Program-made: the position numbers and the translations under genes | From: a virus | Strand: one strand, 5' to 3' | Length of the DNA stretch: 64,000 nt | Virus record (IMG/VR): IMGVR_UViG_3300033182_001068 | Span: 64,001 to 128,000 of that record | In this document: positions 52,795 through 59,452 of the stretch, in pieces | Position numbering within the stretch: position 1 is the first letter of the stretch | Layout: each line of letters begins with the position of its first letter | Notes under the pieces: generated by a model | Told to the model about the DNA's origin: nothing | The model's input: the letters and a program-made list of their open reading frames with translations, nothing else | Database searches by the model: none

Positions 52795-53060
52795 TGTCCC
52801 GCTTCTGGGAAAAGATCATCAAGATCCAGCCAGAGTTTGTAGGAACCCCAGAGGAAGAGAAGGCCAACGCCGAATCACACGACTGGGGTAGGTGGGTCGT
52901 GTCCGAGGAGTATCCCGAACTCTCTCACCTCACCTACCTTGATCCGCTGATCCGGTGTGAAAATTGCGGATGTCTTGCTGACTCGAATGCGGCGCTCTGG
53001 CCCTGCGGTGAAGCCCCGGCCTCGATCCCGTTCGACGTCTACAAAGCCGGTAAAAAGTGA
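52794..53060 (+). CDS. Small hypothetical protein with Cys pairs
   Basis: An 88-residue protein with IRCENCGCLADSNA and a later WPCGEAP, a likely partial zinc ribbon. It ends immediately before the convergent terminator at 53060-53082. No family is assigned. Confidence 0.65.
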   Translation: MSRFWEKIIKIQPEFVGTPEEEKANAESHDWGRWVVSEEYPELSHLTYLDPLIRCENCGCLADSNAALWPCGEAPASIPFDVYKAGKK

Positions 53061-53082
53061 AAAACCCACCCCGGAGGGTGGG
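53060..53082 (-). terminator. Terminator of the minus-strand helicase operon
   Basis: On the minus strand CCCACCC-TCCG-GGGTGGG is followed by TTTTT. It lies between convergent genes and may work in both directions. Confidence 0.85.
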
Positions 53083-53086
53083 CTAA

Positions 53087-53305
53087 TCACAGCCTACGCT
53101 TTCCCTTTGAGGCTTTCACAGGTGCTGGTCCCTCTCGGGTTTCGCACACCTGCCGGACATTGCTGCCGGATACTGCTCTCTTGGGCTTCATGCCGGATCG
53201 CTGCCACGTTCCGACTTGGCTAGAGCCTTGTTTCATGAAGTGCGGGCACCTACTCCCAGCATGAAAAGCATGTCGCACTTGTCGTGGGATCTCCCCACGC
53301 ACCAT
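53087..53305 (-). CDS. Small basic protein
   Basis: A 72-residue basic protein from ATG 53305 behind GGAG (MVRGEIPRQVRHAFHAGSRC start), ending in a Lys/Arg-rich tail (KASKGKRRL). It lies between a small gene and a terminator, which favours a real gene. A longer reading from 53395 overlaps its neighbour and is rejected. Confidence 0.5.
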   Translation of the reverse strand: MVRGEIPRQVRHAFHAGSRCPHFMKQGSSQVGTWQRSGMKPKRAVSGSNVRQVCETREGPAPVKASKGKRRL

Positions 53306-53319
53306 GAGGCTCCGTTCTG

Positions 53320-53589
53320 TTACCAGATGGGCTTGATGCCTTCCGGTGGGTGCTTGAAGTCTGCCATGCGGTAGTGGCGAGTCGCAATGTTCCACATTTC
53401 GTTGTGGCGGTTAGCGATGTCTACCGCCTGACCATGTGAGTTACATTGTAAGTCTGCGGTCTGGACGTCCGAGGAGTCTCCTGTGGGGGAGTCGAACCAC
53501 ATGCGAACTGTGGTGCCGAAGACCTCGGTGGCGACTAGATCGCCCTTGTGGGTGTTCTGAGTTACTGACATAGCATCACTATAGGCCAT
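53320..53589 (-). CDS. Small hypothetical protein
   Basis: An 89-residue protein from ATG 53589, which follows AAGGT by 8 nt, 20 nt after the helicase stop; ATG 53571 is an alternative. Its mixed alpha/beta sequence (VATEVFGTTVRMWFDSP) has no known motif. Confidence 0.55.
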   Translation of the reverse strand: MAYSDAMSVTQNTHKGDLVATEVFGTTVRMWFDSPTGDSSDVQTADLQCNSHGQAVDIANRHNEMWNIATRHYRMADFKHPPEGIKPIW

Positions 53590-53609
53590 AAACATGACCT
53601 TCGCAACTT

Positions 53610-55505
53610 TTACTTGACAAACTTCATGACAAGTTGAGAGAGGGAAACGTCGTCGGCCTCCACCTCGCCCCCATCTGTCGCCTGATTTACAACGGAACGC
53701 TTGCGTTCGATGAGGTCGTAGATTTCCTCGTCGATAGTCCCCGAAGCCAACATGTAAGTAGCCGTCACTGAACCAGTCTGCCCGATCCGATGGCACCGAC
53801 TGTACGTCTGGTCAACATCAGCAGGGGTCCACGGAAGTTCCACAAACAGGACATCCTGAGATGCCGTCAACGTGTGCCCGGTCTTCGCAGCCTGAATCGA
53901 CAAAACCATAACTTTTGCGTCCGGGTCGTTTTGGAACGCTTCTTTCGCACGCTCTACGTCCCCAACTTCCATCTCGCCCTGAATCTTGTAACCCCCATAC
54001 TTGTCAGCAAGCGCATCAACGATGTCACGATGGTGCGCCGCAACAACAACTTTACGGGACTGTTCGAGACGTCCCTCGATCCACTCCTCGATCGCCGACA
54101 TCTTCGCACGGGCTGCTAATCTGCGAAGAATGCTAATTCGCACGAGATGCTGATTAGCCTCCGCTTTGAGCCGGGCTTGGACAGCCGCTGATTTTGGACT
54201 CAGTCCAAGTTCAGACGCAATCTCAACTGCTCGGTCAACCAAATACTGGACAATGTCCGCTTCAGCCTTCCGATACTCCTTCATTGCTGCAGCCCCGGGC
54301 TCGACGACAATCGGATCGTGGATCACGGGCGGCAACTCCGTCAACACCTGATCTTTTGTCCGACGGATGTAACACGTTGCCCGAAGCCGATCGTTGAGTT
54401 CATCAAGATTCGATGCGCCCTCAAGATGCCATTGCCCCCACTTGTCACGGAAAGCGTCGCAATACCGTCGGTAGAAGCCCCACTCCCCACCGAACTTGTC
54501 GATCTGCCCAACGATCTGCAACTGGGGTGCGTACTCGGCTGGACGATTCGTGATGGGTGTGCCCGTGAGCAGCAACACCGGGACTTCCGGGCCCGCAGTC
54601 TTCGCGATCTTCTTGGCGGCTTTGGTTCGCTGGGATGTGGATGACTTGCAGTAATGCGATTCGTCAAAGACGTAGCCGTTCTTGCCCTTGAGTTGGTCAG
54701 CCCAGAAATGCAGATTTGAGTAGCCGACGACCAGAATCTCGTAACTTTCTGGGATTTCTTTGCGGTTGGTTACGACTTTGCAGTCCCGGTGCGGCAGCCA
54801 GCGGGCGTACTCCTTTTGCCAGTTCAGCACGAGGGTCGGTGGGCACACTACCACGCATGGGTAGGCGTGCAGGTTTTCCACAGTCGCAATGGCTTGGAGC
54901 GTTTTACCGAGACCCATCTCGTCAGCGATGAAGCCTTTCTTCACCTTGCTCATGTAGTTGACTCCGGCTTTCTGGTACGGCAGCAGCCGGGCCTGAAGCC
55001 CCGAGATCTCAAGATCCGCATCAACAGAGCGGCTGGCCTCAAGCATCTCGTCACGTTTTAGCGCTAAATGCTTCTGTTTCTCAACGAGTTCCGAGGGGGC
55101 GGCAAGGCCGAAGCGATCTGCGAAAACCAGCACATCCTCAAGGGACGTCTCCGGGGCTGACCAGCAGCGCAACTTCTGGTTCCATGTGATTCCGGGGATC
55201 TGTTTGACCCCTTTGATTCGGACTCGCTCGTACGGGAACTTGATGAGAATAAACCCGTCCCCTTCGACGATCTCCTCAAGGCTTGGTGATTTCGCTGGCA
55301 GAGTGAGTCGGGCGACTTCTTCCGACATGGAGTAACCGAACTGCTCAATGAAGCCCCGGGCCGCTGCTAACTCCCGCACGGGTATTTCCCAGAGTTTTGC
55401 CCGCTTGTTCCATTTTGCGCCTTTGATGCGCTTGATGGCGGCGACCTGCTGTGGGTCGTACGGGGTGTCGATGACGAGTACGTCGGTATCTAGGTACAGG
55501 TTCAC
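53610..55505 (-). CDS. SNF2-family helicase with HARP-like N-terminus
   Basis: A 631-residue DNA translocase. Two N-terminal repeats, IKRIKGAKWNKRAKLWEIP and IPGITWNQKLRCWSAP, resemble the HARP-type substrate modules of SMARCAL1-like annealing helicases. The motor domain has GFIADEMGLGKTLQAI (Walker A), VFDESHYCKS (DESH, motif II), LLTGTPITNRP (motif III), and in the second RecA lobe VVVAAHHRDIV, LSIQAAKTGHTLT and QTYSRCHRIGQTGSV (motif VI). It probably remodels forks or recombination intermediates. The start is uncertain: GTG 55505 and TTG 55532 are both possible, with no good ribosome site. A promoter and an attenuator-like hairpin lie upstream. Confidence 0.9.
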   Translation of the reverse strand: MNLYLDTDVLVIDTPYDPQQVAAIKRIKGAKWNKRAKLWEIPVRELAAARGFIEQFGYSMSEEVARLTLPAKSPSLEEIVEGDGFILIKFPYERVRIKGVKQIPGITWNQKLRCWSAPETSLEDVLVFADRFGLAAPSELVEKQKHLALKRDEMLEASRSVDADLEISGLQARLLPYQKAGVNYMSKVKKGFIADEMGLGKTLQAIATVENLHAYPCVVVCPPTLVLNWQKEYARWLPHRDCKVVTNRKEIPESYEILVVGYSNLHFWADQLKGKNGYVFDESHYCKSSTSQRTKAAKKIAKTAGPEVPVLLLTGTPITNRPAEYAPQLQIVGQIDKFGGEWGFYRRYCDAFRDKWGQWHLEGASNLDELNDRLRATCYIRRTKDQVLTELPPVIHDPIVVEPGAAAMKEYRKAEADIVQYLVDRAVEIASELGLSPKSAAVQARLKAEANQHLVRISILRRLAARAKMSAIEEWIEGRLEQSRKVVVAAHHRDIVDALADKYGGYKIQGEMEVGDVERAKEAFQNDPDAKVMVLSIQAAKTGHTLTASQDVLFVELPWTPADVDQTYSRCHRIGQTGSVTATYMLASGTIDEEIYDLIERKRSVVNQATDGGEVEADDVSLSQLVMKFVK

Positions 55506-55532
55506 TGCTGTCAATCTTAGCCGAGAAACCAA

Positions 55533-55576
55533 AAGACCCCACGCTCAACTCTGGGGGAGGAGGAACGTGGGGTCTT
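55533..55576 (-). terminator. Terminator or attenuator before the helicase gene
   Basis: An 11-bp perfect stem (AAGACCCCACG / CGTGGGGTCTT) with a 22-nt loop is followed on the minus strand by TTTTGGTTT. It lies between the promoter at 55620-55648 and the helicase start, an attenuation-like arrangement. Confidence 0.7.
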
Positions 55577-55619
55577 GTTGGTGGGTTGATTATCAGGCGG
55601 GGGGCACCTGACACTTGTG

Positions 55620-55648
55620 ACGTTAGCACACCTAGTGCGCTTGTGCAA
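55620..55648 (-). promoter_or_regulatory. Promoter of the helicase gene with near-palindromic spacer
   Basis: On the minus strand TTGCAC, 17-bp spacer, TAACGT. Most of the spacer is the imperfect palindrome GCGCAC-TAG-GTGTGC, a possible operator. Confidence 0.6.
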
Positions 55649-55657
55649 CCACTTTCT

Positions 55658-55888
55658 TCACGAGTCTTTACCCCAGTCCCAGTTTTCGGCACAGAACGTG
55701 ACGCACTCCGGCGAAACCTTCTGATGGTAAAACGGGTCTAGGCCGGTGAACCGCAACTTGTTTGCGAGCCCCGGGTTCACGGCGTGCAAGTGGTTGAAGA
55801 ACACCTGTCCATATCGGATCGTTGAGTCCTTCGAGGACATCTGGCCGTAGATGAGGCCAACGTCGGTCATGAATTGGTCGAACCTCAC
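55658..55888 (-). CDS. Small conserved phage protein
   Basis: A 76-residue protein with IRYGQVFFNHLHAVNPGLANK and TGLDPFYH, a pattern that I recall in small early proteins of mycobacteriophages and relatives. Function is unknown. It precedes the helicase promoter on the same strand. Confidence 0.7.
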   Translation of the reverse strand: MRFDQFMTDVGLIYGQMSSKDSTIRYGQVFFNHLHAVNPGLANKLRFTGLDPFYHQKVSPECVTFCAENWDWGKDS

Positions 55889-55942
55889 GGGTACATCCAG
55901 TTTCCTTCCCTTTTCTCGCTTCTGGCTGCTGCCATCCGGGGC

Positions 55943-56089
55943 TTACGCCCGACCCTTGTCCATCTTCTTGGCGTGGGCGAGGGCTTCTTTGTAGGTGCGG
56001 AACTCGTAGCCGGTTTCCATGTCACGGTTCTTCGTGTCGATGACCGCCCACTTGTCGGAGTGCCACTTGTGCTTGATGTCGTAGCGCAT
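55943..56089 (-). CDS. 48-residue leaderless small protein
   Basis: Basic protein (MRYDIKHKWHSDKWAVIDTK start) with a KEALAHAKKMDKG helix. ATG 56089 lies 6 nt after the -10 of the AATAAG-type promoter at 56096-56124, with no ribosome site, which supports a leaderless message and this frame. Confidence 0.7.
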   Translation of the reverse strand: MRYDIKHKWHSDKWAVIDTKNRDMETGYEFRTYKEALAHAKKMDKGRA

Positions 56090-56095
56090 AGTGGT

Positions 56096-56124
56096 ACTTT
56101 AGTCCTTATTCGGGATAAGCGCAA
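56096..56124 (-). promoter_or_regulatory. AATAAG-type promoter, copy 1
   Basis: Minus strand: TTGCGC, 8 nt, AATAAG, 3 nt, TAAAGT (17-bp spacer). It drives the leaderless gene starting at 56089. A related A/T-rich element lies about 13 nt upstream. Confidence 0.75.
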
Positions 56125-56126
56125 CC

Positions 56127-56303
56127 CTATTGGGCAGGATTTTCTGAATTTCCTTGACGGGCTTCGAGGTCGAACATCGCTCGCTCCGCCAACTCCCGCC
56201 GCACGAACGACAGCCCCGTACTCGCGCCACCCGCGTCCCAGTCCACAACATGCCAGTTCCCCGGATTCTCGTAGTCCGGTTCTACTTCATAGCGACGATC
56301 CAT
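56127..56303 (-). CDS. Small acidic hypothetical protein
   Basis: A 58-residue protein (MDRRYEVEPDYENPGNWHVV start) from ATG 56303 behind AAGGAAAAGG. It resembles small DUF-type phage proteins with a single beta hairpin; none is named. The gap from 56304 to 56507 holds only one copy of the CACGGTGGNGGAAA repeat and a CGGGGCT heptamer. Confidence 0.6.
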   Translation of the reverse strand: MDRRYEVEPDYENPGNWHVVDWDAGGASTGLSFVRRELAERAMFDLEARQGNSENPAQ

Positions 56304-56316
56304 TGCCTTTTCCTTA

Positions 56317-56330
56317 CACGGTGGGGGAAA
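56317..56330 (+). repeat. CACGGTGGNGGAAA repeat, copy 1
   Basis: 14-mer CACGGTGGGGGAAA, 14 bp upstream of the 56303 start codon (on the opposite strand). Confidence 0.6.
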
Positions 56331-56507
56331 CACGATTCGTAAGTGCCGAGTTCACCCCCAACACGCAGGGCAATTATGCGAACCCGTTCACCCGGGCCGG
56401 ACTGAAGCCGGGGCTAGCGTGCGGGGGAGGTTCTCTCTCACCAGTAGGAGGGCTGTTGGCCATGTTCGAACCAACCGCCGTGACTGGAGGATACTCGGCT
56501 GAGAACC

Positions 56508-56735
56508 TTACGACACCAAAGGCGAACGCCACTTGTAGGGGGTGAAGTGTGCGTTCACTGCATCAGCGACGTCTTCGGACTCATAGAGCCTAACGATGTG
56601 GTGACAGGGGTCAGCGCCTTCTTCCCATTCGGCTTCCTCTGCCTCAGAGATCGGAGTTCCGTCGTGGGTAGAGCACACCGGGGCTCCGCACCACTTGTTG
56701 TCGATGCCAATCTGAATCCAATCGTCAAACGTCAC
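56508..56735 (-). CDS. Conserved phage protein (WCGxPVCxTHDG type)
   Basis: A 75-residue protein started at GTG 56735, because AAGGAG lies 5-6 nt before it and it overlaps the preceding stop (GTGA); a GTG at 56756 lacks this. FDDWIQIGIDNKWCGAPVCS, THDGTP and EGADPCHHIVRLYE match a recurrent hypothetical family of actinobacteriophages. Three Cys and two His could bind metal. Confidence 0.8.
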   Translation of the reverse strand: MTFDDWIQIGIDNKWCGAPVCSTHDGTPISEAEEAEWEEGADPCHHIVRLYESEDVADAVNAHFTPYKWRSPLVS

Positions 56736-56887
56736 CAGTTCTCCTTTTTGCGACACGCCTCTTTGGAGGCCTTCTTTTTGCGGTCTGCGTACGTATAGGC
56801 GCGAAGGCGCGACGTTGAGAACTCAAACTTGGTTTCGTCCGTCCACTTGGCGCGAATGCGTGGCTGCTTCTTGGGAGTCTTGCTCAT
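56732..56887 (-). CDS. 51-residue basic protein, leaderless
   Basis: Lys/Arg-rich protein (MSKTPKKQPRIRAKWTDETK start). ATG 56887 lies 7 nt after the -10 of the promoter at 56895. It overlaps the 3' end of the DUF6378 gene in another frame, so it is transcribed from inside that gene. Confidence 0.65.
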   Translation of the reverse strand: MSKTPKKQPRIRAKWTDETKFEFSTSRLRAYTYADRKKKASKEACRKKENW

Positions 56888-57260
56888 AACCCCAATAGTA
56901 CCCCTTATTGACACCATCATCAACGTTGTGAGGAGAAATCCTTGACGAGATGTCTTCAGCCCCGCCGCTCTCCCCCGCCACGCAGTCCCAACCGCACGCC
57001 GCATACCCGGCCAAATCTACCCAGTTATCGTTCTTTTCCGGCACCCACGAGATGCGGCTGATCTTCAGGCACATCATCATCGCAGCAACATCGTGCGGTT
57101 CGAGCGAAACGGGGCTACCGAGTCGTCGAGAGAGGTACGCCGACCACATATCGGCTGTCGTCCTGAAATCCGAGATCGGGTCGCCGTAGTCCACGTTCCT
57201 GTCGCCGTTTACGAGGCGATCGGCTTCATCAAGGACTTCGGTGCGGTTCTTCTTGGACAT
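56823..57260 (-). CDS. DUF6378-type phage protein with extended C-terminus
   Basis: A 145-residue protein. Residues 1-95 fit DUF6378: VLDEADRLVNGDRNVDYGDP, TADMWSAYLSRRLG, HDVAAMMMCLKISR and WVDLAGYAACG. Family members usually end soon after this; here about 45 extra residues run over an internal promoter and the next gene, as if an earlier stop codon had been lost. Function is unknown; members often sit among phage early genes. Confidence 0.8.
   Translation of the reverse strand: MSKKNRTEVLDEADRLVNGDRNVDYGDPISDFRTTADMWSAYLSRRLGSPVSLEPHDVAAMMMCLKISRISWVPEKNDNWVDLAGYAACGWDCVAGESGGAEDISSRISPHNVDDGVNKGYYWGYEQDSQEAATHSRQVDGRNQV
56895..56923 (-). promoter_or_regulatory. AATAAG-type promoter, copy 2 (inside a gene)
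   Basis: Minus strand: TTGATG, 8 nt, AATAAG, 3 nt, TACTAT. The ATG at 56887 starts 7 nt downstream. ATTTCT lies 10 nt before the -35. Confidence 0.75.
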
Positions 57261-57303
57261 CTCTCAAGTCTTGCAGCCCCGGGCCCGCGTGTCAAGGCAA
57301 CAG

Positions 57304-57336
57304 AAAACCCCACCGCTTATGGGCGATGGGGCTTCT
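57304..57336 (-). terminator. Terminator after the 57408 gene
   Basis: Minus strand: 9-bp stem CCCCATCGC / GCGGTGGGG followed by TTTTCTG. Confidence 0.8.
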
Positions 57337-57407
57337 GCGACCGAACAGACGTTCGGAGATGGGGGGGTTTGGCGGTGGGTCGCCACCCTGTCTGTTGCGG
57401 TCGTCGC

Positions 57408-57608
57408 TCAGACCTCGCAGAGGTCTTTGTGGTCGGCGCAGTACTCCAAGCCGCCGTCGGTTTCCCAACCTTGCTTTTCGAAGTGCTCCCACGCTACGTC
57501 CTCGAAGGAGTAGCCGTGCCACCACGAGCCTCCGTGGCCTTCGGCCTCGAAGATCAGCGTGTCTTCGCACTCTGCGCAGACCCACTCTGAACGAGTGATC
57601 TTCTTCAT
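57408..57608 (-). CDS. Small zinc-binding-type protein
   Basis: A 66-residue protein (MKKITRSEWVCAECEDTLIF start) with CAEC near the start and CADH...C near the end, a likely single zinc site. GGGAGGAGG precedes the ATG by 6-7 nt. It is transcribed from the AATAAG-type promoter at 57638. Confidence 0.7.
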   Translation of the reverse strand: MKKITRSEWVCAECEDTLIFEAEGHGGSWWHGYSFEDVAWEHFEKQGWETDGGLEYCADHKDLCEV

Positions 57609-57637
57609 TTCTCACCTCCTCCCATCTCCATAAGTAC

Positions 57638-57666
57638 ATTGTGGGCCTTATTCGGCATAAGGACAA
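57638..57666 (-). promoter_or_regulatory. AATAAG-type promoter, copy 3
   Basis: Minus strand: TTGTCC, 8 nt, AATAAG, 3 nt, CACAAT, with ATTTCT 11 nt before the -35. The leader is about 25 nt with a strong ribosome site. The 160 bp upstream (to 57829) hold no gene. Confidence 0.75.
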
Positions 57667-57829
57667 CCTCTGTCAAAAGAAATCTTGAAGTTTCCCGGGA
57701 AACGCGAACATACGTTCGATACGAAGACGCCGCTGCGGTCTTCAGCCCCGGGTTCCCCGCAACCCAAAAACTGGGGGAGACGAAATGCGGGGCCGCTCGA
57801 ATGCTTCGGTCCGCCCGAACGGGAACACG

Positions 57830-57861
57830 AAAAAGCCCACCGCCGGGGGGTGACGGTGGGC
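57830..57861 (-). terminator. Terminator of the tiny membrane-peptide unit
   Basis: Minus strand: 8-bp stem GCCCACCG / CGGTGGGC followed by TTTTTCG. Between it and the membrane peptides (57862-57991) I see no gene. Confidence 0.85.
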
Positions 57862-57991
57862 TTCTCGGTAGGAGGTGGCGAGCAGTTTCACCTCATGCTC
57901 AGGAGAGGTTGGTTCTATCTACGGATCGGTTATCTATTACAACCATCAAGGCCGCACCGGAGCAGTTTTACGACGTCCTCGGGTCGGGGCT

Positions 57992-58066
57992 TCAGCCCTC
58001 TCTCTTCGTGAGTTCGTCCATGATGACGGCAATGACGCCTGCCACCACAAGGATGGCGAGGGTCAT
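57992..58066 (-). CDS. 24-residue membrane peptide
   Basis: Encodes MTLAILVVAGVIAVIMDELT plus four residues: one transmembrane helix with a short charged tail. Its ATG overlaps the stop of the peptide gene before it (ATGA), so it is translationally coupled. A longer in-frame reading from 58195 would overlap the promoter. Confidence 0.55.
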   Translation of the reverse strand: MTLAILVVAGVIAVIMDELTKREG

Positions 58067-58134
58067 CGACGATGCATGTCCCACGACATAAGTAGAGCGC
58101 CGGTGGCGAAGATGAAGAATGGGATGAGGTACAC
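58063..58134 (-). CDS. 23-residue membrane peptide
   Basis: From GTG 58134 with AAGG about 9 nt upstream: hydrophobic LIPFFIFATGALLMSW core with a basic end (MHRR). With the next gene it makes a coupled pair of single-pass peptides between promoter copy 4 and a terminator, which argues that they are expressed. Confidence 0.5.
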   Translation of the reverse strand: MYLIPFFIFATGALLMSWDMHRR

Positions 58135-58166
58135 GGAGATGCCTTTCGTTGCTTACCGTTACCCCC

Positions 58167-58195
58167 ATTATGGGGCTTATTGGGCACAAGGGCAA
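58167..58195 (-). promoter_or_regulatory. AATAAG-type promoter, copy 4
   Basis: Minus strand: TTGCCC, 8 nt, AATAAG, 3 nt, CATAAT, with ATTTCT 12 nt before the -35. It drives the two membrane peptides. The region 58196-58375 upstream has no gene. Confidence 0.75.
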
Positions 58196-58357
58196 CCCCT
58201 GCCGACAAGAAATTATGACGATTCTTTACCCGACCGGGTGTTCGCTAACCAAATCACCCCACCGCCGGGCCCACAGCCCCGCAGCCAAACCCGGAGCGCC
58301 GCAGCCAAAAAACCAGAAACCAAACAAACGGGACTCAAAAGCGCTTGCCCTAGAGAA

Positions 58358-58371
58358 CACGGTGGAGGAAA
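58358..58371 (+). repeat. CACGGTGGNGGAAA repeat, copy 2
   Basis: Lies 4 bp past the stop codon of the minus-strand gene at 58376. Confidence 0.6.
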
Positions 58372-58375
58372 GCGA

Positions 58376-58483
58376 CTACTTACGGCACCCAGCGCACGGA
58401 GGACGATGCCCAATGCCCCTGTTCACAAACGTGGGTCGTGGAGGCTTCGGCTTCTCCGGTTTCGGTGGCTCCTTGTCGCTCAC
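58376..58483 (-). CDS. 35-residue Pro-rich protein
   Basis: Starts at GTG 58483 overlapping the previous stop (GTGA). Sequence begins MSDKEPPKPEKPKPPRP and ends with CAGCRK. It is likely disordered with a single Cys pair. No family. Confidence 0.5.
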   Translation of the reverse strand: MSDKEPPKPEKPKPPRPTFVNRGIGHRPPCAGCRK

Positions 58484-58626
58484 GGGCGTCCTTGGCCCCG
58501 GTATTTCTTCCGGTAGTTCTTGGAAGAGGGAGATGACGACGATCCGCGCTTGGCGTGAACGCCCTTACGCTTCTTCTTCTTAGTCTCAACGACAACTGCG
58601 CCTAGACCACGATTGCCTTTAGCCAT
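58480..58626 (-). CDS. 48-residue KGVHAK-type basic phage protein
   Basis: Very basic protein with KKKKRKGVHAKRGSSSSPSS followed by KNYRKKYRGQGR. This GVHAK...SKNY.K.YRGQG pattern recurs in tiny proteins of many phages; function is unknown but nucleic-acid or ribosome binding is plausible. It lies 28 nt downstream of the tRNA gene, on the same strand. Confidence 0.8.
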   Translation of the reverse strand: MAKGNRGLGAVVVETKKKKRKGVHAKRGSSSSPSSKNYRKKYRGQGRP

Positions 58627-58654
58627 AACACATTGTACCTCATCAGAGGCTGTG

Positions 58655-58727
58655 TCCCTCCGGCGGGGCTCGAACCCGCGATCTTCGGATTAAAAGTCCG
58701 CTGCCTTACCAACTTGGCTACAGAGGG
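58655..58727 (-). tRNA. tRNA-Lys (anticodon UUU)
   Basis: Reverse complement folds as a 73-nt cloverleaf: acceptor CCCTCTG / CGGAGGG, D arm with TTGGTAAGGC, anticodon loop CTTTTAA (anticodon TTT), T loop GGTTCGAGCCC. CCA is not encoded. The anticodon stem has one mismatch. It probably serves AAA codons in phage genes. Confidence 0.92.
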
Positions 58728-58732
58728 GTGAT

Positions 58733-58743
58733 GGTGGGGGAAA
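58733..58743 (+). repeat. Core of the GGTGGNGGAAA repeat, copy 3 (partial)
   Basis: GGTGGGGGAAA, 5 bp past the stop of the minus-strand gene at 58749, between it and the tRNA. Confidence 0.45.
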
Positions 58744-58748
58744 GGGGG

Positions 58749-58958
58749 CTAGAACAGGCTTTCTTCTTGCCAGCCGCCCGCCTGTTTCTTCTTGTGGATC
58801 TCAAAACAGGGCTTGTGGTAGTACTTGTACTTCTCGTTCTCAACGGAGATGTACGTCTTGGCAGCCCCGGCGATCCAGACCTCAGCAAGTCGTACGCAGG
58901 AAGCCGCCTTGATGTCGAAGATCGTGTTGCCGCAACCGTCGCAGTAGTGGGCGCTCAT
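58749..58958 (-). CDS. Small zinc-finger-like protein
   Basis: A 69-residue protein: YCDGCGNTIFD at the start, a Cys in AASCVRLAE, and HKPCFEIHKKK, giving Cys and His residues enough for one zinc. Its ATG overlaps the previous stop. Lys-rich C-terminus. Confidence 0.7.
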   Translation of the reverse strand: MSAHYCDGCGNTIFDIKAASCVRLAEVWIAGAAKTYISVENEKYKYYHKPCFEIHKKKQAGGWQEESLF

Positions 58959-59116
58959 ACCTCAACTGTATCAGCGTCTTGTTCCACGTTGGAAATCACC
59001 TGCCAGTTGCGGACGTGCTCCGGACGATCACGCAACGCCATGTCGACGAGGAGCGCGGCGAAGTCCCGATGCACCTCGTCGTCCAGTTCGATTTCGATGG
59101 TCAAGCGTGTTTTCAT
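58955..59116 (-). CDS. 53-residue hypothetical protein
   Basis: Begins MKTRLTIEIELDDEVHRDFA: a beta strand followed by a helix, then a second short domain. AGGAG lies 9 nt before the ATG. Start and stop overlap the neighbours. The strand-helix order is slightly reminiscent of RHH proteins, but too little is present to say. Confidence 0.65.
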   Translation of the reverse strand: MKTRLTIEIELDDEVHRDFAALLVDMALRDRPEHVRNWQVISNVEQDADTVEV

Positions 59117-59256
59117 TGGTTCTGCTCCTGATAGTAGGCTTCACGCTCCAAGTGGTCTTGGGCGCGGTCGTACTGGTACTGGTCGTAGCAACCCTTGTGG
59201 GCGTGCTTGTAGTCGCAGGTGGGGTCGGTCTGACCGCCACAGAAGTCGCACTTCAT
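59113..59256 (-). CDS. 47-residue zinc-finger-like protein
   Basis: Starts MKCDFCGGQTDPTCDYKHAH, with CxxC, Cys, His and a later Cys, followed by a polar helix. It is coupled on both sides by ATGA-type overlaps. Confidence 0.65.
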   Translation of the reverse strand: MKCDFCGGQTDPTCDYKHAHKGCYDQYQYDRAQDHLEREAYYQEQNQ

Positions 59257-59414
59257 ACCATTTCCTCCCAGAGTGCTTCGGTGTCGTCGAACTTGGCGTC
59301 CTGTTCGATGTAGAACTTGACCATCTGATCGTGGTGATACGGACACAAGTCCTCGAATGAGGCTCCGTCCTGACACTCTGGGGTGCAGCCGGTGATAAAA
59401 CGTGGTGCTTTCAT
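59253..59414 (-). CDS. 53-residue small protein, leaderless
   Basis: Starts MKAPRFITGCTPECQDGASF with three Cys and a CPYHH; acidic C-terminus. ATG 59414 lies 7 nt after the -10 of the promoter at 59422, so it heads a leaderless four-gene operon to 58749. Confidence 0.7.
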   Translation of the reverse strand: MKAPRFITGCTPECQDGASFEDLCPYHHDQMVKFYIEQDAKFDDTEALWEEMV

Positions 59415-59421
59415 GTAGACC

Positions 59422-59450
59422 ACAATATGGCTTATTAGACGCAACACCAA
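59422..59450 (-). promoter_or_regulatory. AATAAG-type promoter, copy 5
   Basis: Minus strand: TTGGTG, 8 nt, AATAAG, 3 nt, TATTGT, with ATTTCT 11 nt before the -35. Leaderless start at 59414. Confidence 0.75.
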
Positions 59451-59452
59451 CC

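Noticed and set aside
53590-53796. N-terminal extension of the 53320 gene
   Set aside because: It overlaps the end of the SNF2 helicase gene; a ribosome site supports ATG 53589.
56374-56463. 29-codon minus-strand frame in the gap before the 56303 gene
   Set aside because: No convincing ribosome site or promoter spacing, and Pro-rich sequence typical of GC-rich gaps.
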